Assembly: GCA_964447405.1 (NCBI GenBank) | Contig: CAYUSP010000004.1 | Coordinates: 62,001 to 126,000, forward strand | DNA length: 64,000 bases | Direction of reading: 5' to 3' | From: JALNZF01 sp964447405 | GTDB lineage: Bacteria; Nitrospirota; UBA9217 | Shown: piece by piece, positions 7,907 to 17,470 of the stretch | How the letters are laid out: every line of letters starts with the position of its first letter | Position numbering within the stretch: position 1 is the first letter of the stretch | The notes under the pieces: generated by a model | What the model was told of the DNA's origin: nothing | The model's database searches: none | Seen by the model: only the letters and a program-made list of their open reading frames with translations | Position numbers and translations under genes: made by a program

Positions 7907-8920
7907 TCACTTTACAAGATATTCTGCTATCTGCACTGCATTCAGCGCTGCGCCTTTGCGGAGATTGTCTGATACGATCCACAGATTGATCCCGTTCGGG
8001 ATGGACTCATCTTCCCGTATTCGTCCTACGTAAACGTCATCCTTGCCTGCCGTATCAATGGCCAACGGATAGAGGTTCTTTTTCGGGTCATCGTACACCA
8101 TGACGCCCGGCGACGCCGAGAGTATGGCCCGCGTTTCGTTGGCAGAGATCTTTCGTTCGGTCTCAATGTTTACTGACTCTGAATGGCAGCGGAACACGGG
8201 CACGCGGACTGTGGTCGCAGTCACCCCGATAGACTGGTCCTCCAGTATCTTCCTGGTCTCGTTGACTAATTTCATCTCTTCCCTTGTGTAAGCATTATCG
8301 AGGAAAGCATCGATATGAGGCAGACAGTTGAACGCGATCTGGTAGGGATAAACCTTCGTTTCGATGTCCCTGAAATTCAACAGCGCCACGGTCTGGCTCG
8401 CCAGTTCCTCGATGGCATCTTTCCCAGTCCCGGAAACAGACTGGAAGGTAGTGACCACAATGCGCTTGATTCTGACCGCATCGTGGATCGGCTTGAGCAC
8501 CATGACCAAGCCAATGGTCGAACAGTTCGGATTCGCAATGATGCCCGCGTGGCCCTCGATTACATGGGCATTTATTTCAGGCACCACGAGCGGCACCGTG
8601 GGTGCCATACGGAAGGCGCTCGAATTATCGATCACGACTGCGCCGGATGTCACTGCCGAAGGGGCGAACTCCAGGCTGCGCTCGGCGCCTGTTGAGAAGA
8701 GCGCGATATCCACACCTTGAAAGGAGTCTTTGGTCAGCTGCTTTACGACCCAGTTTTTATTTCGGAATGAGATCCGTTCCCCAGCGGAGCGCTCCGATGC
8801 AAGCGGTACCAGCTCACTCAACGGAAAACTGCGCTCTTCAAGGATCTCGATCATTTCCTTACCAACGGCCCCAGTGGCACCGGCAACAGCAACGACGTAT
8901 GAGCTCTTCTTCTTAAGCAT
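7907..8920 (-). CDS. asd: Aspartate-semialdehyde dehydrogenase, common bacterial type
   Basis: Reduces aspartyl phosphate to aspartate semialdehyde in lysine, threonine and methionine synthesis. 337 residues from ATG 8920. NADP-binding GATGAVGKEMIEIL at the N-terminus, catalytic cysteine in NPNCSTIGLVM, and VRVPVFRCHSES in the substrate site. An in-frame extension to 8980 overlaps the upstream gene and is not needed. It begins 5 nt after the stop of a second asd gene of a different subfamily, so both are expected from one transcript. Last gene of the biosynthetic supercluster. Confidence 0.93.
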   Translation of the reverse strand: MLKKKSSYVVAVAGATGAVGKEMIEILEERSFPLSELVPLASERSAGERISFRNKNWVVKQLTKDSFQGVDIALFSTGAERSLEFAPSAVTSGAVVIDNSSAFRMAPTVPLVVPEINAHVIEGHAGIIANPNCSTIGLVMVLKPIHDAVRIKRIVVTTFQSVSGTGKDAIEELASQTVALLNFRDIETKVYPYQIAFNCLPHIDAFLDNAYTREEMKLVNETRKILEDQSIGVTATTVRVPVFRCHSESVNIETERKISANETRAILSASPGVMVYDDPKKNLYPLAIDTAGKDDVYVGRIREDESIPNGINLWIVSDNLRKGAALNAVQIAEYLVK

Positions 8921-8925
8921 GTTTA

Positions 8926-10038
8926 TTACTTTTCCACAACGATGCGCAGCATTCTGCGAAGCGGCTCTGCCGCTCCCCACAGAAGCTGATCGCCGCAGGT
9001 GAAGGCATTCAGGAACGTCGGACCCATGTTCATCTTGCGCAAACGTCCGATCGGCACGGTAAGCGTTCCCGTGATCGCTGCGGGTGTCAGCTCACGAATA
9101 GTGATCTCGCGTACGTTCGGGACGACCTTCACCCACTTGTTATGTTTGGCGATCATATCCGTGATCTCGTCGAGCGGGATGTCCTTCTTCAGCTTGATCG
9201 TGAGTGCCTGGCTGTGGCAGCGCATCGCGCCGACGCGCACACAGGTGCCGTCAATAGGAACAGGATTCCCTTCGCGCCCGAGGATTTTGTTCGTCTCGGC
9301 CTGCCCCTTCCACTCTTCCTTGCTCTGGCCGTTCTCAAGCTGCTTGTCGATCCAGGGGATTACCGAACATGCCAACGGTACGCCAAAGTATTCCTTGGGG
9401 TACGCGTCGGAGCGAACATGATCTGACACTTTTTTATCAATGTCCAGGATCGCGCCCGAGGGATCATCCAGGAGGCCCTTCACGGATGCGTGTGCGGAGC
9501 CCATCTGCTTCAGAAGCTCGCGCATATTGTTTGCGCCTGCCCCTGATGCCGCTTGATAGGTCATGGCAGACATCCACTCGATCAGATCACGTTCGTACAA
9601 ACCGCCCAGAGCCATGAGCATGAGGGACACCGTGCAGTTTCCGCCGATATAGTTTTTAATGCCTCTCGCCATGCCGTCCTTGATGACATTCATATTTACG
9701 GGATCGAGAATAATAAGCGAATCGCCTGTCATGCGCAACGAGGAGGCCGCATCAATCCAGAAACCTTTCCAACCCGCGGTGCGCAGCTTGGGATAAACCT
9801 CGGTTGTATAGTCACCGCCCTGGCAAGAGACAATTGCATCCATTGCCTTCAGATCATCTATGTTTCTGGCATCTTTGAGCGCAGGCACATCCTTTCCGAC
9901 ATTCGGCCCCCTGCCACCTATGTTCGAGGTGGTGAAAAACACAGGGTCGATCAAAGTAAAGTCTTTTTCTTCATTCATCCGGCCCATGAGCACCGAACCC
10001 ACCATGCCTCGCCAACCAATGAATCCTACTCGCATCAT
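8926..10038 (-). CDS. asd: Aspartate-semialdehyde dehydrogenase, Escherichia coli type
   Basis: 370 residues. The beginning MRVGFIGWRGMVGSVLMGRM, the catalytic cysteine in GGNCTVSLMLMALGGL and the CVRVGAMRCHSQALTIKL segment are those of the enterobacterial Asd subfamily, distinct from the neighbour at 7907-8920. AGGGAG lies 7 nt before ATG 10038; the in-frame beginning at 10116 overlaps leuB and has no homology. Two unrelated-subfamily enzymes for one step in tandem are unusual; both keep their active-site cysteine. Confidence 0.93.
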   Translation of the reverse strand: MMRVGFIGWRGMVGSVLMGRMNEEKDFTLIDPVFFTTSNIGGRGPNVGKDVPALKDARNIDDLKAMDAIVSCQGGDYTTEVYPKLRTAGWKGFWIDAASSLRMTGDSLIILDPVNMNVIKDGMARGIKNYIGGNCTVSLMLMALGGLYERDLIEWMSAMTYQAASGAGANNMRELLKQMGSAHASVKGLLDDPSGAILDIDKKVSDHVRSDAYPKEYFGVPLACSVIPWIDKQLENGQSKEEWKGQAETNKILGREGNPVPIDGTCVRVGAMRCHSQALTIKLKKDIPLDEITDMIAKHNKWVKVVPNVREITIRELTPAAITGTLTVPIGRLRKMNMGPTFLNAFTCGDQLLWGAAEPLRRMLRIVVEK

Positions 10039-10099
10039 TGCATTGCTCCCTAATAGTGTATTTGATACAAGCTCATAATTATCAACACAGACCTGTGTT

Positions 10100-11176
10100 T
10101 TACAGCAACCCTGCAACCATATCGCCCACCTGCGTTGTAGTGTATCCCATTTTCCCGGCTGCCTGGCTCGTCATTTTCTTCATGATCGCAATCATTGCCG
10201 TTTCAAGAGCCTGGGAGGACTTTGTTTCACCAAGCGATTCAAGCATCATCATAGCCGCGCCAATCGCAGCCATGGGATTGATCACATTCTGCCCTGCGTA
10301 CTTGGGAGCACTGCCGCCCATGGGCTCGAACATGGAAACACCATCGGGATTGATATTCCCGCCTGACGCAACACCAAGCCCGCCCTGGATCATGGCGCCG
10401 AGGTCGGTGATAATGTCGCCGAAAAGGTTTTCCGTGACCGCCACGTCGAACCATTCGGGGTTTTTCACGAACCACATATTCGCTGCATCCACGTGGTTAT
10501 AGTCCCTCTTGAGCTCCGGGTATTGCTTTGCACCCATCTCCTCGAACGCGCGGTACCACAGGTCGCCGCAATGGGTCAGCACGTTCCGTTTGTGGATCAG
10601 CGTGATCGGCTTTGCGGCATATTTGGGATTCGTTGCGTTGCGCCTTCTCTTCAGTTCAAAGGCATATTTGAGGCAACGGTCGACGGTACGACGATCGTAT
10701 ATCATCAGTTGCGTGGCGATCTCCTCAGACGTACCCACACGCGTTGCACCCCCGTGGCCTGTGTATATGCCGCCCGTATTCTCGCGAATGACCACAAAAT
10801 CGATGTCCTCGGGGCCCTTGTCCCTGAGCGGCGTTTCCACGTTGGGATAAAGCTTTACCGGCCTAAGGTTGATATACTGGTCCAGGGCAAATCGGATTTT
10901 TAGCAGAATGCCCGTCTCAAGAATCCCCGGCTTCACGTCAGGATGTCCGATCGCGCCAAGGAACATGACATCGAACTTCCTGAAATCTTCGATCGCGCTG
11001 TCAGGCAGCGTTTCACCGGTTTTCAGATACCGCGCACCGCCGAAGTCGTATTCGGTGAACTCCAGTTTGAACCCGCCTTTTGCCGCAGCCGCTCCCAGCA
11101 CCTTCCTCGCTTCCCGGACAACTTCGGGTCCGGTCCCATCACCGGGAATCGTTGCTATTTTGTAGGTCTTACTCAT
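10100..11176 (-). CDS. leuB: 3-isopropylmalate dehydrogenase
   Basis: Third step of leucine synthesis, oxidising 3-isopropylmalate with NAD+. 358 residues from ATG 11176 (AGGGAAG just ahead). IATIPGDGTGPEVV at the start, VIRENTGGIYTGHGG, and the dinucleotide-site segment FEPMGGSAPKYAGQNVINP identify the beta-decarboxylating dehydrogenase family. Isocitrate or homoisocitrate activity cannot be excluded from sequence alone, but the leuA-leuC-leuD neighbours settle the role. A 290-bp spacer with no recognisable gene separates it from leuD. Confidence 0.92.
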   Translation of the reverse strand: MSKTYKIATIPGDGTGPEVVREARKVLGAAAAKGGFKLEFTEYDFGGARYLKTGETLPDSAIEDFRKFDVMFLGAIGHPDVKPGILETGILLKIRFALDQYINLRPVKLYPNVETPLRDKGPEDIDFVVIRENTGGIYTGHGGATRVGTSEEIATQLMIYDRRTVDRCLKYAFELKRRRNATNPKYAAKPITLIHKRNVLTHCGDLWYRAFEEMGAKQYPELKRDYNHVDAANMWFVKNPEWFDVAVTENLFGDIITDLGAMIQGGLGVASGGNINPDGVSMFEPMGGSAPKYAGQNVINPMAAIGAAMMMLESLGETKSSQALETAMIAIMKKMTSQAAGKMGYTTTQVGDMVAGLL

Positions 11177-11466
11177 CTTCCCTGTATACCCCCCAAATAT
11201 GTTATTCGTCAGGATACGATCGCATGCGCAGTTATTCAACCTGCCATGTTACTTTTTTTCGCGCTGCAATTGTTCGTCTGCATTTCGATACAGAGAGTGT
11301 CGCCCGGGATACAATCCAATGAACATGCTGTCCGAGAATCATTGCATTCCATGGAGAAAGCTGTCTCCTCAAGGTTGCCACCGAAATACACGCACGTTTT
11401 GCATATTGACGACACGTAATCCTGCCTGTTCCAGGCTGCCTCCTTCGAACCGGAGTGCAGCTGTAA

Positions 11467-11964
11467 TCACAAACCGGCCTTTTTCCTGGTATATGCCATA
11501 AGTCCGCCGGCAGCAATAAGCTCCTGCATGAATGGCGGAACCGGCGATGCCTTAAAGGATTTGTTCGACGTCAAGTTACGAATCACACCTGCATCCGCGT
11601 CAACTTCAACTTGATCACCTTCCTGAATCCCCTCGACCGCCTCTGCACTTTCGAATATGGGAAGTCCCATGTTAAAACAATTCCGATAGAATATCCGTGC
11701 GAAGCTTTTGGCAACCACACAGGAAACTCCTGCAGCCTTGATGGCAATCGGAGCATGCTCGCGCGATGAACCGCATCCGAAATTCTTATCAGCCACCATA
11801 ATATCGCCTTGTTTCATTTTTTTCATGAAATCGGGATTAGTGGAGTCCTCCATGCAATGCTTCGCCAGCTCTGCAGGATCGGAGGTATTCAGGTATCGCG
11901 CGGGAACGATCGCATCAGTATCCACATCAGCGCCGAATTTCCATGCCTTGCCTTTGAATTTCAT
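11467..11964 (-). CDS. leuD: 3-isopropylmalate dehydratase small subunit
   Basis: 165 residues, the short archaeal-type small subunit. VDTDAIVPARYLN at the N-terminus and FGCGSSREHAPIAIKAAG are the substrate-recognition signatures. It joins LeuC to isomerise 2- to 3-isopropylmalate. The start codon overlaps the leuC stop by 4 nt, so the two subunits are translationally coupled. Confidence 0.93.
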   Translation of the reverse strand: MKFKGKAWKFGADVDTDAIVPARYLNTSDPAELAKHCMEDSTNPDFMKKMKQGDIMVADKNFGCGSSREHAPIAIKAAGVSCVVAKSFARIFYRNCFNMGLPIFESAEAVEGIQEGDQVEVDADAGVIRNLTSNKSFKASPVPPFMQELIAAGGLMAYTRKKAGL

Positions 11965-13220
11965 TTCAGTTCCTCCGGTCTGCCGATCCGTCCAAGCACG
12001 GCAGACGCAGCGGCAATGGCAGGGTTCGAAAGGTACACTTCGCTCTTGGGATGACCCATGCGGCCCACGAAGTTCCGGTTAGTGGTTGCGATGGCTTTTT
12101 CACCGGCCGCAAGGATGCCCATGTGGCCGCCGAGGCAAGGCCCGCATGTCGGTGTGCTGAAAGCAGCGCCGGCATCAATAAAAGTATCGACCAGGCCTTC
12201 TTTGATACACTGTTTATAAATCGCCTGCGTGGCCGGGATTACGATCATGCGCACGTACGGATGCACTTTGTGTCCTTTGATCACCCTGGCTGCCTCGCGC
12301 ATATCCTCAATCCTGCCGTTGGTGCAGGAGCCGACAACGGACTGGTCTATATTGATTGCAGCGAGCTGGCTCACCGGCTTCACATTTTCCGGCAGATGAG
12401 GACAAGCGATCTGCGGTTCCATGTTGGTCAGGTCATATTCTCTCACATCCACATACAGTGCCTTCCGGTCGCTCTTGTAGAACCGGTATTTCCTGCGCGC
12501 CCGCTTTGCCACATATTTCTCGGTGATCTCGTCTGGCTCGATGATGCCATTTTTTCCGCCGGCCTCAATGGCCATGTTGCAGATCGTAAGCCTGCCCGCC
12601 ATGGGAAGCTTTCGTATCGCTTCGCCGGTGAATTCCATGGCCCGGTATAATGCGCCGTCAACGCCGATATCTCCGATGGTGTGAAGAATGATGTCCTTGC
12701 CGCCCACCCATTTCCCGAGTTTGCCCGAATAGATAAATTTCATGCTCTCGGGGACTTTAAACCAGGCCTCGCCAGTGATCATGGCCGCAGCCACATCAGT
12801 ACTCCCTACCCCGGTCGAGAACGCGCCGAGCCCGCCGTACGTGCAGGTATGGCTGTCTGCGCCTATGATGACATCACCGGGAACAACGATACCCTGCTCC
12901 GGAAGAAGCGCATGTTCTATGCCCATCCTGCCCACTTCGAAGTAGAGCGAGAGGTCATTTTCCCGCGAGAATTCCCTGAGCATTTTGCACTGCTCTGCGG
13001 ATGCGATGTCCTTGTTCGGCGCGAAGTGGTCGGGTATCAGCGCGATCCTGTCCGGATCGAACACGCTGGTGGCGCCGGCAGCCCTGAATTCCTTGATCGA
13101 GATGGGAGCGGTGATATCGTTCGCAAGCACAAGATCCAGCTTCGCGTTGATCAGTTCGCCCGGCTCCACCTTTTTTTTGCCGCAGTGAGTCGCGAGTATC
13201 TTTTCTGTAATAGTCATCAT
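11961..13220 (-). CDS. leuC: 3-isopropylmalate dehydratase large subunit
   Basis: 419 residues, aconitase superfamily, archaeal/short bacterial type. The [4Fe-4S] ligands are in VVGSCTNGR and TPTCGPCLGGHMG; the GADSHTCTYGGLGAFSTGVGS segment is the family signature. Oxygen sensitivity is expected of the cluster. Starts with two Met codons (13220 or 13217) behind AGGAAA. Downstream of leuA with a 27-bp gap. Confidence 0.94.
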   Translation of the reverse strand: MMTITEKILATHCGKKKVEPGELINAKLDLVLANDITAPISIKEFRAAGATSVFDPDRIALIPDHFAPNKDIASAEQCKMLREFSRENDLSLYFEVGRMGIEHALLPEQGIVVPGDVIIGADSHTCTYGGLGAFSTGVGSTDVAAAMITGEAWFKVPESMKFIYSGKLGKWVGGKDIILHTIGDIGVDGALYRAMEFTGEAIRKLPMAGRLTICNMAIEAGGKNGIIEPDEITEKYVAKRARRKYRFYKSDRKALYVDVREYDLTNMEPQIACPHLPENVKPVSQLAAINIDQSVVGSCTNGRIEDMREAARVIKGHKVHPYVRMIVIPATQAIYKQCIKEGLVDTFIDAGAAFSTPTCGPCLGGHMGILAAGEKAIATTNRNFVGRMGHPKSEVYLSNPAIAAASAVLGRIGRPEELK

Positions 13221-13247
13221 AGGTTTTTCCTGTCAGATTCGGACACC

Positions 13248-14783
13248 TCAGGCTCCATTACTGTCTGCCCTTCCCTTCTTCCAATATTCCAATTTGTTCA
13301 GCGCATTGACGTAAGCCTTGGCACTCGCCACGATGATATCCGTATCCGCGCCATGTCCTGCGACCTTTTTATTATCCTCTTCTATCTTTACGGTCACTTC
13401 GCCAAGAGCATCCGTTCCACCGGTGATGCCCTTTACCAGATAGGCATCAAGCTTGCTTTTTGTCCCGGTCATGGCCGCTATGGTCCGGTAGACCGCGTCC
13501 ACGGGGCCGTCACCGATCCCGGTCTGCCTGGACAATACGCCGCGCACTTCGATCTCTACGGTAGCTGTGGGCGTGATTCCGGTGCCGCTCTCAGCATGAA
13601 GATGCTTCAGCACGAAAACCTCCTGTATCTGCTGCATTTCATCCGAAACAATGGCCTCGAGGTCTTCATCAAAAACTTCCTTTTTCTGGTCAGCCACGCG
13701 TTTAAACCGGTCGAAAGCCTTGTTGAGGTCATCGTCGGACAGTTCATACCCCATCTGCTTGAGGCGATCCCGGAAAGCATGCCTTCCCGAGTGTTTGCCG
13801 AGCACGAGGTTGGTCTTTACCAGACCGATTGACTCCGGCCGCATGATCTCATAGGTGGTCCGTTCCTTCAAAAGCCCATCCTGATGGATGCCGGACTCAT
13901 GTGCAAAAGCATTCGCTCCTACAATGGCCTTGTTCGGCTGTACCGGAATACCGGTTATCTTGGTAACCAACCTGCTCGTCCGCAGTATTTCCTCTGAGAT
14001 AACACGCGTGTCCGCGCCGAAGAAATCCTTCCTCGTGCGAAGAGCCATGACTACTTCCTCCATGGAGCAGTTGCCCGCACGTTCGCCGATGCCATTCACC
14101 GTGCACTCGACCTGCTCGGCCCCGTTCCGGATCGCTGCAAGCACATTCGCGACCGCGAGGCCCAGGTCATTATGGCAGTGGACCGATATCACGGCCTTGT
14201 CTATGTTCTTGACCGACGTCTTGATCCCCTGTATGAGGGCACCAAATTCTTCGGGCGTGGAATATCCCACCGTGTCAGGGATATTCACCGTCCCGGCACC
14301 GGCCTCGATAACAGCCTCGACGACCTCATGCAGGTAGGCGATATCCGTTCGTGATGCATCCATAGGCGAGAATTCCACGTCATCCACGTAGGCACGTGCG
14401 TGCTTTACCATGGCCACCGATCGTTTCAGCGCCTCATCCCGCGATATGCGGTATTGATGTTTCAGGTGTATGTCCGACGTGGAGTGAAACGTATGGATAC
14501 GCCGCCTGGGTGCATCCTTAAGCGCTTCCCATGCGCGGTCGATATCCTCCACCCGCGCTCGTGCGAGGCTGCAGATTACCGGGCCATCGACTTCCCCGCC
14601 GATCCGCTTGATCGCCTCGAAATCACCAGGAGAACTGATTGCAAAACCCGCTTCGATTATGTCTACACCAAGCCGGGCGAGTTGCTTCGCCAGCGTCACC
14701 TTTTCCTCGACGTTCATGCTGGCACCCGGGGACTGTTCCCCGTCGCGAAGCGTTGTATCGAATATCCTGATCATCTTGTTCAT
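13248..14783 (-). CDS. leuA: 2-isopropylmalate synthase
   Basis: Condenses acetyl-CoA with 2-ketoisovalerate, the committed step of leucine synthesis. 511 residues from ATG 14783, which has AGAGG about 5 nt upstream; the in-frame extension to 14876 looks like a chance signal-like stretch. Catalytic RIFDTTLRDGEQSPGASM, metal site SVHCHNDLGLAVAN, and GANAFAHESGIHQDG are present. The C-terminal ~120 residues form the LeuA dimer regulatory domain, so leucine feedback is expected. Citramalate synthase is less likely given length and leuBCD neighbours. Confidence 0.93.
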   Translation of the reverse strand: MNKMIRIFDTTLRDGEQSPGASMNVEEKVTLAKQLARLGVDIIEAGFAISSPGDFEAIKRIGGEVDGPVICSLARARVEDIDRAWEALKDAPRRRIHTFHSTSDIHLKHQYRISRDEALKRSVAMVKHARAYVDDVEFSPMDASRTDIAYLHEVVEAVIEAGAGTVNIPDTVGYSTPEEFGALIQGIKTSVKNIDKAVISVHCHNDLGLAVANVLAAIRNGAEQVECTVNGIGERAGNCSMEEVVMALRTRKDFFGADTRVISEEILRTSRLVTKITGIPVQPNKAIVGANAFAHESGIHQDGLLKERTTYEIMRPESIGLVKTNLVLGKHSGRHAFRDRLKQMGYELSDDDLNKAFDRFKRVADQKKEVFDEDLEAIVSDEMQQIQEVFVLKHLHAESGTGITPTATVEIEVRGVLSRQTGIGDGPVDAVYRTIAAMTGTKSKLDAYLVKGITGGTDALGEVTVKIEEDNKKVAGHGADTDIIVASAKAYVNALNKLEYWKKGRADSNGA

Positions 14784-14930
14784 AACATCCTCTGCGCCAT
14801 GCGTTGCACCGCAGGACAATTGGAGAGATACCAGAAAGGAAACGTAAAGCACCGATGGAAACCATGACAGGAACAATGGTGAAGACCGTAGTTCTCACGC
14901 GCATTATTCGCCATGGTGCCGGCCGGTCGT

Positions 14931-15683
14931 CTATGCTGCAGCCGCGGTTTTCGTTTTTTTCAGCAGGCCGACAAGAGCTTCCACAATACCCAGGGCGACA
15001 TAGGACATGGAAACCACAAAGAGCACAAGCGAAGGATGGTATGCCACGACCGCTAGAAATCCTGCAATGACAACGAGGATGCCGAAAGGACGGCGCTCCT
15101 TCAAGTTGGCCTCTTTCAAACTGTGATAGGTTATATTGCTGACCATGAGGCCGGCCAGAATAAAGGTAAGGGCAAGCACCCAGTAGTCTTTGCCGATGGC
15201 ATCAGCAAGTCCCGCCATTTTCCAGTTCTCGAGGATATCAATGACCTCCTCGTAAGCCAGCACCGTGGTCGCGATGACCAGGGCAGCAGCCGGTGTGGGC
15301 AGCCCGGTAAAATGTTTTTTCTCAGCGCCCCCCATCTGGACGTTGAAACGGGCAAGCCTGAGCGCCGCGCAGGCGACAAGGAAAAATGATCCGACCCAGC
15401 CAATCTTGCCAAAAGAGGAAAGAGTCCAGGTGTACACAAGAACACCCGGCGCCACGCCGAAGGAGATGGCGTCAGACAGGGAGTCGATCTCGATGCCAAA
15501 GCGCGTCGCCGTATGCGTGATACGAGCAACCCAGCCGTCCAGTACGTCAAAAACGGAAGCTATCATGATCGTCCACGCAGCCCGCTCGTAGTCTGAGTTC
15601 AGGGAAGCAATAATGGAATAATATCCCGAGAACATACTGAGCAGCGTAATCAGGTTCGGGAGTATGTAGATACCTTTTCTCAT
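14931..15683 (-). CDS. pssA: CDP-diacylglycerol-serine O-phosphatidyltransferase
   Basis: Integral membrane enzyme making phosphatidylserine. 250 residues with about seven hydrophobic segments. The CDP-alcohol phosphotransferase motif DG-x2-AR-x8-G-x3-D-x3-D is exact (starting DGWVARITHT). The start overlaps the psd stop by 4 nt. psd-pssA between ilvC and leuA is a known conserved arrangement in deltaproteobacteria. Confidence 0.93.
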   Translation of the reverse strand: MRKGIYILPNLITLLSMFSGYYSIIASLNSDYERAAWTIMIASVFDVLDGWVARITHTATRFGIEIDSLSDAISFGVAPGVLVYTWTLSSFGKIGWVGSFFLVACAALRLARFNVQMGGAEKKHFTGLPTPAAALVIATTVLAYEEVIDILENWKMAGLADAIGKDYWVLALTFILAGLMVSNITYHSLKEANLKERRPFGILVVIAGFLAVVAYHPSLVLFVVSMSYVALGIVEALVGLLKKTKTAAAA

Positions 15684-16324
15684 TTCAGTACCGCGATAAT
15701 GTCGCGAGCGCCCTTGATACGATCGCCCATCTTCACCTTGATGTCCGAGTCCTTCGGAAGAAATATATCCACCCGGGAGCCGAAACGGATCAGACCATAC
15801 CGTTCACCGGCCTTGACGGCATCCCCGGGCTTTGCGTAACATACGATCCTTCGCGCAATGAGCCCGGCAATCTGTTTGACCAGGATCTTGCGGCTCCCGC
15901 TCACGATAACCATGGCAGTCTGCTCATTGTCAAGCGAGGCTTTGTCCACGGACGCAACATGGAACTTTCCTGGATTGTATTTCACCAGCTCGACCATGCC
16001 CCCGATTGGCGCACGGTTCACATGTACGTTAAAAACGGACAGGAAAATGCTGATCTGCTTCACATCCTGCTTTAGATATGTTGGCTCGAATATATCCTTG
16101 ATCACGATGACCCGGCCGTCAGCGGGTGACACCACTGCATCGTTTCCCATGGGCACTGTTCGTTCAGGATCACGAAAAAAGAACAGGACAAAGAGCGTCA
16201 GCAGCAGCGAAACATAGGCCGTGTTCTTCCAGCCAAAGGCGAACAGCAACACCGTAACGATCGCCAGCGGGATGATAAACGGCCATCCTTCGGAAGCAAT
16301 GGGTATGCCATAGTTTTTCATCAT
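15680..16324 (-). CDS. psd: Phosphatidylserine decarboxylase, short archaeal-like type
   Basis: Converts phosphatidylserine to phosphatidylethanolamine. 214 residues with two N-terminal membrane helices, the VSPADGRV and FLSVFNVHVNRAP motifs and IRFGSRVDIFLP, whose Gly-Ser is the self-cleavage site producing the pyruvoyl cofactor. Acts directly before the PssA product pathway; the pair overlaps and is certainly co-translated. Confidence 0.93.
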   Translation of the reverse strand: MMKNYGIPIASEGWPFIIPLAIVTVLLFAFGWKNTAYVSLLLTLFVLFFFRDPERTVPMGNDAVVSPADGRVIVIKDIFEPTYLKQDVKQISIFLSVFNVHVNRAPIGGMVELVKYNPGKFHVASVDKASLDNEQTAMVIVSGSRKILVKQIAGLIARRIVCYAKPGDAVKAGERYGLIRFGSRVDIFLPKDSDIKVKMGDRIKGARDIIAVLK

Positions 16325-16361
16325 GCTATTATGGTATCTCCTGATTTCTTACTTCTACGTT

Positions 16362-17378
16362 CTAGTTCTTGCTCTTGTCCACGAGCTTATTGGCGGTGAT
16401 CCACGGCATCATACTGCGAAGCTTCTCGCCCACGATCTCGATCTGGTGCGCGGCATTCAGGCGCCGACGACCTGTCATCTCCGGATAGTTGGTCATGCCT
16501 TCGAGGAGAAAGCGCTTGGCGTACTCGCCGCTCTGAATATTCTTCAGCGCCTCCTTCATGGCAACGCGGCTCGACTCGTTGATCACCTTCGGGCCGGTGA
16601 CATACTCGCCATACTCGGCATTGTTCGAGATCGAGTAGTTCATGTTGGCGATGCCGCCTTCGTACATGAGATCAACGATGAGTTTTAGCTCATGCAGACA
16701 CTCGAAGTACGCCATCTCTGGCGCATACCCAGCCTCGACCAGCGTCTCGAAGCCGGTCTTCACGAGTTCCACGCAGCCACCACAGAGCACAGCCTGCTCA
16801 CCAAAAAGATCCGTTTCCGTTTCATCCTTGAAGGTGGTTTCGATGATGCCGGTGCGGCCGCCGCCGATGGCGGAGGCATAGGAAAGCGCGGTGGCCCTGG
16901 CCTTGCCGGACGCATCCTGGAACATAGCGATCAGGTCGGGAACGCCACCACCCCTCGCGAATTCGCTTCGGACCGTGTGGCCTGGGGCCTTGGGGGCGAT
17001 CATGATCACGTCAAGATCGGCGCGCGGCACGATCTGGTTATAGTGGATGTTGAAGCCGTGGGCGAAGGCGAGCGTCGCAGCCTTCTTCAGATTTGGCGCA
17101 ATGTGGTCAGCGTAAATAAAGCGCTGGTGTTCGTCCGGCGCCAGCACCATCACCAGGTCCGCCTCTTTCACCGCATCGGCGATGTTCTTCACGACGAGGC
17201 CTGCGGTCTGCGCCTTCTTGACCGAGGGCGAGCCTTCACGCAGCGCCACCGTGACATTGACGCCGCTGTCCTTGAGGTTCAGCGCATGCGCATGGCCCTG
17301 GGAGCCATAGCCCACGATGGCCACCTTCTTGCTGCGGATGATGGAGAGATCGGCGTCTTTGTCGTAATAAAGTTTCAT
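16362..17378 (-). CDS. ilvC: Ketol-acid reductoisomerase (class I)
   Basis: Isomerises and reduces acetolactate in valine/isoleucine synthesis. 338 residues from ATG 17378, with AAAGGGGA about 6 nt ahead. VAIVGYGSQGHAHALNL is the NADPH-binding loop; DVIMIAPKAPGHTVR and the C-terminal knotted domain with ETETDLFGEQAVLCGG carry the Mg2+ ligands. Class I length. Sits between a small lipoprotein gene and psd. Confidence 0.95.
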   Translation of the reverse strand: MKLYYDKDADLSIIRSKKVAIVGYGSQGHAHALNLKDSGVNVTVALREGSPSVKKAQTAGLVVKNIADAVKEADLVMVLAPDEHQRFIYADHIAPNLKKAATLAFAHGFNIHYNQIVPRADLDVIMIAPKAPGHTVRSEFARGGGVPDLIAMFQDASGKARATALSYASAIGGGRTGIIETTFKDETETDLFGEQAVLCGGCVELVKTGFETLVEAGYAPEMAYFECLHELKLIVDLMYEGGIANMNYSISNNAEYGEYVTGPKVINESSRVAMKEALKNIQSGEYAKRFLLEGMTNYPEMTGRRRLNAAHQIEIVGEKLRSMMPWITANKLVDKSKN

Positions 17379-17470
17379 TGTGTCCCCTTTCAAGTATTCG
17401 GTTATGGTAACGTCGAATTTAGAGAACACGCGACCTGCCGCTCTACGCGCATTCCAAACTCTGGTAACGT

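Noticed and set aside
12681..13832. 383-codon plus-strand frame across leuC and leuA
   Set aside because: Antisense shadow spanning two well-supported genes and their spacer.
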